Shown here piece after piece: positions 10,356-22,300 of a DNA stretch of 64,000 nucleotides (the first letter of the stretch is position 1; the number at the start of each line of letters is the position of its first letter). A program made the position numbers and the translations under genes. The notes under the pieces were generated by a model. That model was given only the letters and a program-made list of their open reading frames with translations. It did not search any database and was not told the origin of the DNA. Source of the DNA: Petrosia ficiformis (Eukaryota; Porifera; Demospongiae; Haplosclerida; Petrosiidae); the NCBI GenBank assembly GCA_947044365.1, contig OX345637.1, positions 7,763,701-7,827,700 of the forward strand, read 5' to 3'.

Positions 10356-11069
10356 TTTCACGTTTGAGGACAATTAATGTATGTATTTCATTTTTAGTTT
10401 TCTGTTATTATGTCTTCATTTTTGTTTTGTTCTTCCTTTGCTTTTAACAGTAGTTTTGCATTAAATAATATTTGTAAAATTAATACTGAATTGTAATTGT
10501 AAATCCTTGAATATAATTATACCAGCTACAATGTACATTCCTGATACAAGTAGAGGGAGGAGTTACATTATTATTTACATGCAGCCTTCAAGCAATCAAG
10601 CAGTTCAGCAACTTTAATTGCCCCCTCTCCCCTCCCCTTTGTAAATTTTCTATTCATTGATATAGCCTAACCCTTAGAGGACTGATGTCACATATATGTG
10701 ACATTTGACCCCTACACAGTTCAGAGTGCTTTCCTAGCGATACCAAACTCTCCAAATGTCTGTAATTGGTGTCAAGGATAAGGCTATAAATGGCTTAAAA
10801 AAGTTAATGGTTTTTTGGGCACCCTTTCACCTAAATTTGGAGTATGGATGATCTAAATAATGTGGTTATAATGAAATGGTGTAAGGTAGTAGCTAACACA
10901 GAAATTAATAAATGTATCAGAAATACTACTCTATTGTACAAGTATAATAATATATACTCACACAAACAATTTGACTATCACAACCACAAATAATAACTCC
11001 TCTAATGTGGGTGAATGGCTTCATCAGAATGAATGCACACGCATACACACAAAAAATTAGCGTAATTTA
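10356..11069. other. 3' flank and spacer with an 18-bp palindrome
   Basis: The first ~270 bp matches the 3' flank of the 4381 gene. At 10686-10703 is a perfect palindrome, TGTCACATATATGTGACA, near a TTAGAGGACTGA motif that may be the end of a small transposon; no matching other end was found. No gene is seen. Confidence 0.5.
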
Positions 11070-11130
11070 ATTTTTATAGCCTGCAGGGTCATCCCTATGA
11101 TTCCTTTTCAGGAGGTTTAATGTATATACA
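11070..11130 (+). mobile_element. MITE family 1, left end only
   Basis: TTTTTATAGCCTGCAGGGTCATCCCTATGATT matches, in parts, the left ends at 31926, 34094 and 51499. No matching right end follows. The remnant abuts the inverted repeat at 11123. Confidence 0.6.
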
Positions 11131-11870
11131 TGTATTGAGTATTTCCTTTGTGTATTTCCTGTGTTGAAGACGATTTGGAGATGCTTACTTTCCCCACACA
11201 GAGTACAAACCAAAAGGAGGTTCTTAACTAGTAAGGTACACAAAACTGAATGACATAATACTAAAAGACAAGTTAAATCACTATTACATTCCTCCCTCCT
11301 AAGATTGAAAGTGAAAGTAAGCGTCTCTGCCAATGCTCATCTCCAATGCCACAGACAAGACGGTTTTGTACCATCTCGTCAAGAGTACGACCAAAGTTGC
11401 AGCGTTCCGAAAGTTTTTTTTTTAACTGTGTCACATGTGGCTATTGATTCACCAGGGTGATGTATTCGTGAGTTAAACAGACGTCTTTGTACGATTTAAG
11501 AGGGAGCTGAGTGGAAATGTGCTTTCTCTTAGTCACCATGTCATCAGTAGGACTGTCAGGAGCCAAGACTTTCTTCACTAGATGATAAGTTATTGCTCCA
11601 CAAACAGAGGAGGATTGCTCGCTTTTTCTCCAGTGTGACAACAATTAGCAGTGAAGCAGTGTTTCAAGCGTTCAATATAGGATTCCCAGTCTTCTAAAGC
11701 CTTGTCAAATTCTCCAAGGCAGTCGTGCTTAGTCATTGTAATCAATATGAACTTAGATTTTAAATCTATATTTTATCAATATCAACACAGGAAATCCACA
11801 AAAGGAAATACTCAAAAGGAAATACTCAAAAGGAAATACTCAAAAGGAAATACTCAATACATGTATATAC
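11123..11870. repeat. Inverted repeat flanking a gag relic
   Basis: About 46 bp at 11123-11168 returns in inverted form at 11782-11870, where the inner part is stretched by a 14-bp tandem repeat (units at 11803, 11817, 11831 and 11845). Between the arms lies a degraded retroelement gag. Confidence 0.7.
11185..11740 (-). pseudogene. Degraded Ty3/Gypsy-type gag
   Basis: Minus-strand frames, interrupted by shifts, give phrases typical of animal Gypsy Gag: a FDKALEDWESYIERLKHCF-type start, CGAITYHLVKKVLAPDSPTD, then FGRTLDEMVQNRLVCGIGD and a CTLCGESKH that looks like the first part of a CCHC zinc knuckle with its last Cys missing. Frameshifts and lost sequence show it is dead. No polymerase, integrase or LTR was seen nearby. 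Confidence 0.65.
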
Positions 11871-11925
11871 TACAAATGTGACTACTACTCTAATTGGCAT
11901 GCAGCCAGTTTGTCTGTGTGATGGA

Positions 11926-11934
11926 TATAAAAAG
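11926..11934 (+). promoter_or_regulatory. TATA box of the 12009 gene
   Basis: GATATAAAAAGC about 80 bp upstream of the ATG. Confidence 0.5.
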
Positions 11935-12008
11935 CAGTAAAACCTAACTTCATTAATCAAGCATTTCATGTGTGATTATAGTACTGTGGTCTATTGGTAC
12001 ATTATATC

Positions 12009-13310
12009 ATGTATTTGATCTGTGCTGTTTTACTGCTTATAGTTGCAATAGAAGTAGGTGATGCAGGAGGAGATTCACACTCTGGTACAGATCTTCCTTC
12101 AAGCAACATAAAATATATCGAAACAGTTCTGGCTAATATTAGTGCACAGCTTGCTACGTTCAGGCCTGGAAAAGTTTCAACAGATGTTGGTGAGTCTCTT
12201 ACGAGTGTTACTAGTCTTCTTCAACTATCTTTGTTGAGGGAAGTGCTTACGGAATACCGAGTTGATTCAAGTACCAGTGATGCAATGGAAGCCATAGCTA
12301 CACTAAATAGAATGGAGGAACTGCTCAATGGATCGATCATTAATCAACAGACTATCCTTATGGACATTAAAAAGCAAGGGAATGCTAATGGACAAGCCAT
12401 ATCATCACTACAAAAGCAGGTGACTTCTACATTGAACAATATTAAAACCAACTTGCAGCTTTTGGTACAGCAGAATCTGACCAAAGGTCACATCTATCCA
12501 TCATCCAAAGTACTTCACTCATGTGAAGAGATCAAGACTAACTGGCCAGACAGTCCTTCAGACTATTACACTATAGCTGATAGTAATGGACATACTCGTC
12601 ATGTATACTGTCACATGGAAGAGTTGTGTGGATCTGAGGAAGGATGGATGAGAGTAGCTTACCTCAACATGTCTGATCCTACAGAAAACTGTCCACCTGG
12701 ATTTAGGCTGTATGAAGAGAATGGTATTAGGGCTTGTGGAAAACCAGTGACAACTGCTGCATATTGTCAAGCAGCTATATTCCCTGCATCACACATCAGT
12801 TATACTGAGGTGTGTGGAAGAATGATCGGTTACCAGTATGGTAGACCAGGTGGTATTAATCCTTATTTCCATACTTATGACATCAACTCACCCTATGTTG
12901 AAGGAGTTAGTCTAACCTATGGTTCACCTCGTCAACATATTTGGACATTTATAAATGCAATACAAGAAAACTCTTTTTGGCATAATGATGGTGGAGAAAG
13001 AAGTTGTCCTTGTGCACCAAATAGTGTTATATCTAATAAGGCTCCTCCTTCATTTGTTGGTAACGATTATTTCTGTGAGTCTGGTGCTCCCATAGCTCAA
13101 CTAAATACATTCTACACTAGTGATCCACTCTGGGATGGTAAACAGTGTGGAATAAAAGAGGAACTATGCTGTAACTTCCCTGGTCTCCCTTGGTTTCATA
13201 AGGAGCTACAAATCCCAACAAACGAAAACATAGAGATGAGGCTCTGCGCTAATGAGGGTACACACATAGAGGATACACCTATTAATTTCTTTGAGATATA
13301 TGTTAAATAA
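12009..13310 (+). CDS. Secreted fibrinogen-like Cys-rich protein 3, long form
   Basis: Intact single-exon gene of 433 aa; the ATG at 12009 is preferred to an in-frame TTG five codons upstream. A signal peptide (LICAVLLLIVAI) is followed by about 130 residues with helical, coiled-coil-like character (LLQLSLLREVL, then MEELLNGSIINQQTILMDIKKQ and SSLQKQVTSTLNNIK). This section is ~80 residues longer than in the two shorter paralogues and suggests oligomers. The C-terminal domain is the same: SCEEI, VYCHMEELC, GWMRVAYLNM, CGRMIGYQYG, GSPRQHIWTF, SCPCAP, DYFCES, FFEIYVK. It is the most diverged intact copy. The expected place is outside the cell; ligand unknown. Confidence 0.88.
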   Translation: MYLICAVLLLIVAIEVGDAGGDSHSGTDLPSSNIKYIETVLANISAQLATFRPGKVSTDVGESLTSVTSLLQLSLLREVLTEYRVDSSTSDAMEAIATLNRMEELLNGSIINQQTILMDIKKQGNANGQAISSLQKQVTSTLNNIKTNLQLLVQQNLTKGHIYPSSKVLHSCEEIKTNWPDSPSDYYTIADSNGHTRHVYCHMEELCGSEEGWMRVAYLNMSDPTENCPPGFRLYEENGIRACGKPVTTAAYCQAAIFPASHISYTEVCGRMIGYQYGRPGGINPYFHTYDINSPYVEGVSLTYGSPRQHIWTFINAIQENSFWHNDGGERSCPCAPNSVISNKAPPSFVGNDYFCESGAPIAQLNTFYTSDPLWDGKQCGIKEELCCNFPGLPWFHKELQIPTNENIEMRLCANEGTHIEDTPINFFEIYVK

Positions 13311-14036
13311 TAATCTTATATCTTTGTAATTGAGTAGAATGTGTTGTTTCTTTGTCTATCAAACAATTTTAAAATTATTTTTACTTTTCTTTGTCGTTTG
13401 AATTGTCATTTTTGTAATTTCCCTTGGTTAATAGTTGTAATTCAATTAATTTCGGTTTCAAATACTCTACAATATCTTCTAAATTTACTTTTTAAAAACA
13501 ATAGTGTATATATAGCCGATGACATTTGGTAATTTCCAAACTCTATATTAACTAGACACATTGTATACTTCAACCTTATTCACACACACATACTCTCTCT
13601 CAGACATGTATGCACTCTACGCAAACATGCACACACACTCATGAACACACACATACACAACATACCCTATATATACATATTATATAGTGAGGGTTAACAA
13701 AAACAATTTGAATCTCTACAAACACAGCACAATGACAAATCTAACATCAAAGTTGAGAAATTCTATCTCCATGTAAAGTTTATACTAAAATAAAAACAAA
13801 ATTTACCCTTCTTATTAACAAGTTACAAGGTATAGATAATCTGTCTTCATCTCTTATCAGATATTTAATGAATATAAACGGGAAGTCTGAACTTATTGTA
13901 TCCAAATCAGATGGTAAAGTTTAAACATTTTATGTTGAGAATTAGAAAATAATTGCCGAGCGATAGAGAAGCAACTACTTTTGACATGTTTGACCTCTAT
14001 CCATATATATATATATATGTGTATGTATGTATATGA
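13311..14036. other. Spacer downstream of the 12009 gene
   Basis: No gene. The first part includes TGAATTGTCATTTTTGTAAT, a 3'-flank motif shared with the broken minus-strand copies near 5950 and 14910. A CA-rich stretch lies at about 13580-13660 and a short AT repeat near 14000. Confidence 0.5.
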
Positions 14037-14132
14037 TATAACACCCTTGCGAGTAATATATCACGTTTATAATCACCAAACACAAGAGCATGGTGATTAT
14101 AAATGTGATATGTCGCGAGCAAGGGTGTTATA
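14037..14132. mobile_element. 96-bp foldback element
   Basis: TATAACACCCTTGC at the left is repeated in inverted form as GCAAGGGTGTTATA at the right. The inner TTTATAATCACC / GGTGATTATAAA arms match the hairpins at 3308 and 7352. It would fold almost end to end. Confidence 0.75.
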
Positions 14133-14890
14133 ACATGAACTTGTCACTGAACTTGTCACTGACTGCCCATATCAGTAGTTTCTTTGAACTTAAAACATGT
14201 TATCTGCTGTGTCAATACAGCACTTATTCATTCTGAACGTTACTGTTACCCCTAATCACGTCAATTGCTATGTATTCTAAATATAAGAAAACATGTTATT
14301 GAGAGCAAATTGACAGTTTTGATGGTGTTAAATAAACCATGTTAACCATGAGTATGGATTATATCAAACATCAAAGGGATTTATCCATCCCTAGGGCTGT
14401 ATATCATATTTATAATATGTTTGGCATCTTTGAACTTAGGCATATATATATATAATATATAATATATGTTTGTCTGTCACACTCAGCCATTTATACATGG
14501 CATTTCAATTTCAATGGGTGAGGCATGACAATCAATTTTCATTTGAACTGTTATGAAAAGTCTATATAGAAGCTTAGTAAACATGCTAAAAGAGAGGAGG
14601 AGGTAAATGAAGTGAACATCACAGAGAATTAAGACTGGATAGTACAACAATTAATGAAGCTTATATCCAACTTATAAAAAATGAATCTGATTTATTTGCG
14701 AGTTATGAGAGAAAGGGCTAGACAGAGATGCTGAAAACATTCCATTCCAGATGTATGTGTATAAAGCACTCTCTAAATTCCTCTTTACCATCATCAGTTT
14801 CACAAGCTCAAGTCAAGACTTCCCATGTGTTCTACACTGCTCCTCTGATATCTGTAAAAATTAGTAGCTCTATCCTGATTAGCACTGCTC
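14133..14890. other. Gene-free spacer
   Basis: AT-rich DNA without recognisable coding sequence; a short AT repeat lies at about 14440-14470. Confidence 0.5.
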
Positions 14891-14899
14891 TATGAGAGG

Positions 14900-16070
14900 G
14901 TATGGTTATTTGAATTGTCATTTTTTGTAATATTCCTTGGTCAGTAGTAATTCTGGAGCAGTTTTAATATAACAATACAATCTTCATAATCATAATACAC
15001 AGAGATTCACAAAAATATGTACGACATCCTCTAAATAGCCAATGTTATTTGGTAATTTTCCAAACTCTGCACTGAATAGAAAATTTATAAAGGGGAGGGG
15101 AGAGGCAATTAAAGTTCTGAACTACTTGATTGCTTGAAGCCTCCTAAGGTAACTCCTCCCTCTACTTGTATCAGGAATGTAGCTGGTATAATTATATGCA
15201 ATTTAGTATTAACTGAAATTAAATTTAAAATTAATATTTAAATTACAGTTTGAAAACAAAGAGCGAAAAACTGAAATTAAACATTAATTGTCCTCAAATG
15301 CGAAATTATTTAACATAGATCTCAAATACTAATTAATAGGCGTATCACTATTAGCACAGAGCCTCATCTCTATGTTTTCATTTGTTGGGATTTGTAGCTC
15401 CTTATGAACCAAGGGAGACCAGGGATGTTACAGCATGGTTTCTCAACTATTCCACACTGTTTACCATCCCAGAGTGGATCATTAGTATAGAATGTATTTA
15501 GTTCAGCTTTACTATCTATCATATTACCTTAATCGCTGCATTAGACTGTTTTGTACATGTTGGTAGTGGGAGAAGGATATCTAAACTGTGATTTCCTGAC
15601 AACATAAATATATCAGTCATCTCCCACTATCAATTTACTTAGTCATTTGAGCAACAACATTCTAACACCAAACGTTAAGGATACAGATTAGTCTGACTTA
15701 CTCTTCAACACCTGAATTCAGCAACAAAGGTGACATCATATTGAAATGCAATTGAGGTAACCAGCTAGTTGGATTTTACCAAATGAATGTAGTTACCAAA
15801 CTGTTTTTGAAATGTAGTTTACCAAACTGTTTTGCAGTGTACTCACCTTTCATGCTATGTATCTTTCATGCATGAGTATTCACTGTAACCTTCTTTTATA
15901 TGCACTGTTACATTCCAACTATCAAGTTAAGTAGTCACTTTGTCTGACCTTTGACATGTTTTATACTACATCTATTAAGAATAGTGTATGATGTGATATA
16001 TATCTCAATTGTTTAGACCAAGGGGTTTTCACATCTGAACACCAAATAAGATATATTATCTAGTATTTGA
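14900..16070 (-). pseudogene. Fibrinogen-like broken copy I with flanks
   Basis: An inverted family copy. Its 3' flank (about 14900-15200) matches the flanks after 5448 and 10355. The coding remnant is 15308-15530: AELNTFYTNDPLWDGKQCG, CCNIPGLPWF, then a one-base loss shifts the frame, and the tail has lost the EDT region. The promoter side at about 15890-16030 keeps the TATA (TATAAAAG on the minus strand) and the TTGGTTTAAAC-like block. Signal peptide and most of the domain are gone. Confidence 0.75.
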
Positions 16071-16147
16071 CATTGAAATGTTTAAACTTTCCCATCTGAT
16101 TTGGTTACAATATAAACTGAAGTTCGGACAATCAGTTTAGATATTAC

Positions 16148-16149
<2 letters not shown>

Positions 16150-16236
<87 letters not shown>
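16150..16236. repeat. (TG)n microsatellite
   Basis: About 87 bp of uninterrupted TG, some 65 bp before the first recognised USP exon. Confidence 0.97.
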
Positions 16237-16241
<5 letters not shown>

Positions 16242-16302
16242 TGAAGCATTGATTATGACATCATTATAATTATTATTCATTCCACAAATCTCCTACACAT
16301 AG

Positions 16303-19300
16303 AAATTCAAGAGAGCTTGAAAGCCACATTGAGTACACTAAATTCAGTTTATTCCGATCCCGACATGAAACAGACAGCATATCGATTACATGCTGTACTT
16401 GTCCATCAGGGACAAGCATCAAGAGGTCATTACTGGGCCTATGTTCGCAAAACAGAATCAAAAGTTGTAGAAGAAAAGAATATGGACATTTTGGAAACCT
16501 CTCAAGAGATTATGCAACAAGATGAGACTGAACAGAAGTCTAGAGAAGAAACCGAAAAGACTGAAAAGGATAATGAGTTGCCTGACTTGGGGAAAGATGA
16601 AAAGAAAAGTGACATGGATGTTGATTTAAATATAGCTGAAATTGAAGCAGCTGGTGTACACTCACCCTCAATTCTGGGCACTCCTTTATCTGAAAATGCT
16701 AATAGTTTAGAACCCATTCATGACGGGGATCCCATTTCTGGTTGTGTGGATCATTCAAAAGAAGAAGTGTGGATTAAATTTAATGATATCAGTGTTACTG
16801 AAGTTCACTGGGATGAGATAGAGAGAGAGTCATTTGGTGGTAATAGACTCAACAATGGTAATACTAGTGCCTATTGTTTGGTGTACATTAGTACTGATGC
16901 TGAGAGGCAATGGGAAGAAAGACAAGGTGAGAGAGAACCAGTTATAAACAACAAAACCTTCGGTGTTAGCCTCCAACCATGTAGATACTCTAGTATATCA
17001 TGATAATGAAAGGAAGCTGCAACCTTTGTGATTGATGGCTTGCTCAACATTCTATCAGTGCATGAAACATTTAAAGGCTTGTAAATATATGAGAAGTTTT
17101 CTAGCGACTTATCCGTGTGTATTATAAAGAGTTTGGTGTTAACTAGTGCCAATTGTTAAGTAAACAGTTGATTATTTTTTAATGTAAGAACTTATAAATA
17201 CAAAATAGTTTATAAATCAGTTCAACATATTTGTGCATTTGCATTTTTGCACAACATGAATATGCAGGCATAAAATCAGCTGATATAACCTATGAACTAA
17301 ATTCCAACTAATATCTAACCTAACTTCTCTGCCCGATAATCCCAGGAACTGCACTCTATAATTGTGATACCCTTTGGTTAAATATAGGTTATACACCTAC
17401 TTGGAGGAATTAGATCCCGAGAGCGAAGCCCAAGGGATGCTAAATAGCATGAATCCCAACAAATAGGTGTGTAACCATTACAAACCATATTCATGAATAA
17501 ATCTGCTGAGTCGTAACCTTTGAAACATATTCATAGCGGAATTACTGCCAAATTTAGTGAACCCACAATGAGACTGCACGAAATTTAGATTGTCTGAGAG
17601 GTGTTTGTGGTTTCCACTATACAAACCGGGTGTTTATACAAATAAATCCCTGTTCATACTATGAAGCAGGATCTATACTAAATAAATCCCTCATTGTCAA
17701 ACGGAATTATTCATGCTATGGTTTATATAAGAATAGGACCCCATATCTAATCGTACAGCTTTACTAGTTGATAGCCTTTTGAAAGTTAAATAAACAAACT
17801 CTGCTTTGCTAAGTAATGTATGTTATTATTCATGTACCTCTATTTACAGTGTCCAGTGAACATTTGTCTGATGCTCTCATTAAATATGTTACTGAATCGA
17901 ATCAGTCGTTTGAAAAGCAACTAGAAGAGTATGACTTGAAGAAGCAGAAGATGGAACAATCTCGAGGGAATGAATTGATAAAAACAGCTAAACTAGTTCG
18001 GTTTGCATCACCCAAACAGATGAGTCCTAATGCTCAAGAAATGCAGGCTATAGCATCAGATGCAAAAAGAGCTCGTGCTGGTAGTCCAAATATGGAAGAC
18101 ATGCAGGTTACATAGCAGACATCTTGTGTACATATATTTACCTGCATAATGATTGTATTTGTGTTAGTTGCAATTTTATATACATGCAGGGTATCTTTCA
18201 GGGGGGGGGGGGGATTTTTGCCTTGACAAAAGAAAAATCAGTATTCATGTTGTAAATCAGTGGAATAGTAGCTCAGATTACCTGAGATGCTACGTATCTC
18301 AGAGCGCCTAAAATCAAAAATTTTCAGTGGGGGGAGAATGCCCCCATGCCCCCTATATAGCTCCCTCCCCACACACTTTTCTTTTCGTACCATTTACCCC
18401 CTTCACATTATTCCCAAAAGAAACCCTGACATGTATAATAACTCGTGTTATGTACATTTACAGAGTACTTTATCAATGTTTAGCGAAACAGTACACGCAT
18501 GGTGAAGTTATTATAGTAGAACCTCTGATAAAGTACACTCTGCATTCTTACTAAGGACACTTGTCTTTACCCCAAATCAACACTTTTGACAAATTGTATT
18601 AATGTAAATGATTCCACCAGTCCTAAGGTGTTCTTATGAAGCGGTTCCAGTGTATGGGGAAAGCTTTTAAATCTGTCAATGTACTTAAGAGTTAATCGCA
18701 ATTTAATGAGTTATATGAAGTATGGAATTGTGAGCTTTCAGCATTGTAACTCAATTAACTGTCTTATAAAGTAAATAATTTTGTTACTGTTCACTGCCTT
18801 TGTCTGCGTGTGGACTCTTGATAACATTATGTGTTTCATCAATGTATTACACTAGCATTATTTTGTATTACACTATCATTATTTTTCGTCCTCAGATTGA
18901 GACAGAAGACCTACCTCCAGTAGAAATAGATCCACTTGTGCTTACTCAACTTCAGGCAAGATTACAGTGTAAGCTTCGTTTATTGTCTATGGAACTTCCA
19001 GAATCTGTCACTGAATCCAGATTACTATCGGAATTCCATTATGCCACTCAATGTGGCTCAAGTGAAAAAGTACGACAGGCAATTTTACTGCAACAAGTGA
19101 TCAATGAACTGGACAAAGAAGACAAGTTAGTATACCATGGAATTGTGTATAGTTATGTGTCTTGATTTTTTTTATTCTTTATTTATTCTGTAGTATCACA
19201 TTGTCAGTGTTAGCAAGAAAAGAACTTTTCAGTATCACGAAACTTACAAATCTTTCAGACGAATTACATGTAAGTATCTATTATTTCTGTTTCATCACAA

Positions 19301-22300
19301 GTGAAAAAATATTTTCTATTCTCCCTCCCTCATCACGTCTCTCTTTACCTCTCTCTTCCCCCCTCTTCCCCCCTCTACCTCTCCTCCATTACTACTAATA
19401 CACATAATACTGTATCACACCAGCTTTTCAGAAAACTATATAGTTTATTTTGTGGAGTATGTCATCATTGTTTACAAGCAGTAAACTTTGTCAAAAAGGA
19501 TGAGTAAGTTGATTAAATATAAATCATGCTGTATCAGTGCTATAATAAACTTTTATATGAAGTGTCAGGCCATTAAGAAAATAGTATGAAGTTGGTCGTG
19601 TGATTTGACATGTAAAGAGTGCCACAAAAATTATATGCTTATTAATCATTCATGAGGGTGGGTCAATTAATGGTGCAAGTATGGCAGGTCCTAATTTTCA
19701 CTTTGTCAACCAGTTTGGTAATACCTATGAATTATATGTTCTTCTCCAAATTCACTTTTTGCCAGCCGTGGGAACTAAATTCTATATGATCGTTGCTTAC
19801 TTGATGACAGAGAATCTTTACTCATCAGAAATGTTCAGATTAGATAATGCATGTGTGAAGCAGCGTATTATCTTATCTGTGGCATGACAGTGGGGGTCAA
19901 TAAGGTTAAGATTAAATAAAACATAAGTGAAGCGAGTGTATTATCTTATCTGTGGCAAGAGAATGGGGCTCAATATGGTTAAGATTACATAATGCATGAG
20001 TGAACCAAGCTTATCTGTGGCAAGAGAATGGTGCTCAATATGGTTAAGATTAGATAATCCATGAGTGAAGCAAGTACATTATCTTATCTGTGGCATGAGG
20101 GTGGGGCTCAATATGGTTAAGATTAGATAATATGTGAATGAAGCGATTGGATGTGGCATATTGCATGAGGGTGGGGCTCACTCAATATGATTAAGATTAG
20201 ATAATCCATGAGTGAAGCAAGTACATTATCTTATATGTGGCATGAGGGTGGGGCTCAATATGGTTAAGATTAGATAATCCATGTGTGAGCTTATCTGTGG
20301 CAAGAGCATGGTGCTCAATATTAGATAATGCATGAGTAAAGCGAGTGCATTATCTTTTCTGTGGCATGAGGGTGGGGCTCAATCCATGAGTGAAGCAAGT
20401 GCATTCAAGAGAGTGGGGTTCAATATGGTTAAGAATAGATAATGCATGAGTGAAGTGAACTTATCTGTGGCAAGAGCATGGTGCTCAATATTAGATAATG
20501 CATGACTAAAGCGAGTGCATTATCTTTTCTGTGGCATGAGGGTGGGGCTCAATCCATGAGTGAAACAAGTGCATTCAAGAGAGTGGGGTTCAATATGGTT
20601 AAGAATAGATAATGCATGAGTGAAGTGAGCTTATCTGTGGCAAGAGCATGGTGCTCAATATTAGATAATGCATGACTAAAGCGAGTGCATTATCTTTTCT
20701 GTGGCATGAGGGTGGGGCTCAATCCATGAGCGAAGCAAGTGCATTCAAGAGAGTGGGGTTCAATATGGTTAAGAATAGATAATGCATGAGTGAAGTGAGC
20801 TTATCTGTGGCAAGAGCATGGTGCTCAATATTAGATAATGCATGAGTGAAGAGAGTGCATTATCATTTCTTTGGCATGAGGGTGGGGCTCAATAAGGTTA
20901 AGATTAGATAATGCACGAGTCAAACGACTGCATTATCTTATCTGTGGCATGATGGTGGGGTTTAATAAGGTTAAAATTAGATAATCTATGAGTGAAGCAA
21001 GCTTATCTGTGGCATGAGGGTGGGGCTCAAGATAATGAATCAGTGTAGCGAGTACATTATCTAATCTTGACCTTTATCAGCCCTCTCAAGTGCCACATTA
21101 TAATGCTTAATGCACAATAAAGAATATTATAAAAGATTTTGTGCCTATCACTAGTATGTTTGGTCACATTTATGTGCATTGAGTAGTTAATGCATTCTTA
21201 AGTGTGTATTATGCTGTTTATAACATGATCAAGTGGACTAGTATATGAAAATACGATTGCTCAATCTCATGTGATATACTGATCTAATAATTAGATTTGA
21301 CATTAAATTTGTAATATTAAACAATTATAAGTATTATATTGTTTGATTTCGTTATATTCTCTCACTACTAGTTGGTGTCGTGCATTATCTCATGTTGTCA
21401 AAAGCTATGCAAATAATTATGAGATTTGTAAACTCTCCAATGAAATGTTTGCACTGAGACCACAATTACTAGGAGCATTCAGATCCAAAGTATTACTGGT
21501 ATGTAACAATAATAATTATAACAATATAAATTAGTATTACATGAAATACATAAGTCATGGCAGAGTGTTTACAAGCATTTTCAGCTACTTGTAATACAAA
21601 GAACAATATTGATAGTTGTGTATAAATGTGTTATTGGTGGCATTACTGTAGAGAATAATTCCAGTTGAAAAATCATCTATGAACAGTTTACTTGATTCTG
21701 GTCTGATTACTCACTTCAGTATGCTCTTGTGCCTGAGCAAGCCTCTTGTGAGCCCAGGGCATGCCTGAGCAAGCCCCACACTAATCAGTTAACTGGAAAG
21801 TTTGCCTAGTATATATGTTGGTAATGCCATATACTCTCTTTTGCCACATGTTCTATTAGCCACAAACTTGTGAGTAGTAAATCATTAGTATACTTGCAGT
21901 GGTCCCATCACTAGCTCAGACTCACCCCATAATGTTACAGGATTCTTATATTATAATTAGTTTTGTTAACAATAATTATATGTACCCCTGTTGTAGTAAT
22001 GATGTTTATTAATAAGGGCAGTATGTACACATTTAGTTAATATCTTGGTTTGTTGTCATACAGGAGGTAAGCTCTCTTGGTACTGTATCATTCAATGCTG
22101 GTGAAGTGAGTACTGCTCTGGATATTGCTAACAACTTAATAGTCCCTGTACTAAAGGAGTTTGCTTGTTGTCCATCTAGTGAAGATACTGTGATTGTAGA
22201 GAAGATCAGAGCAGAATGGTGTCAATGTCTGGATCAGAATACACTACCAGAAGGTTAGAACAACTCTCTTGACTGGAATTATTTTATAAATGGAAATTTA

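Noticed and set aside
19130..19269. Alternative USP splice with donor at 19130
   Set aside because: It shifts the following exon into an in-frame TAG; the donor at 19126 keeps all phases.
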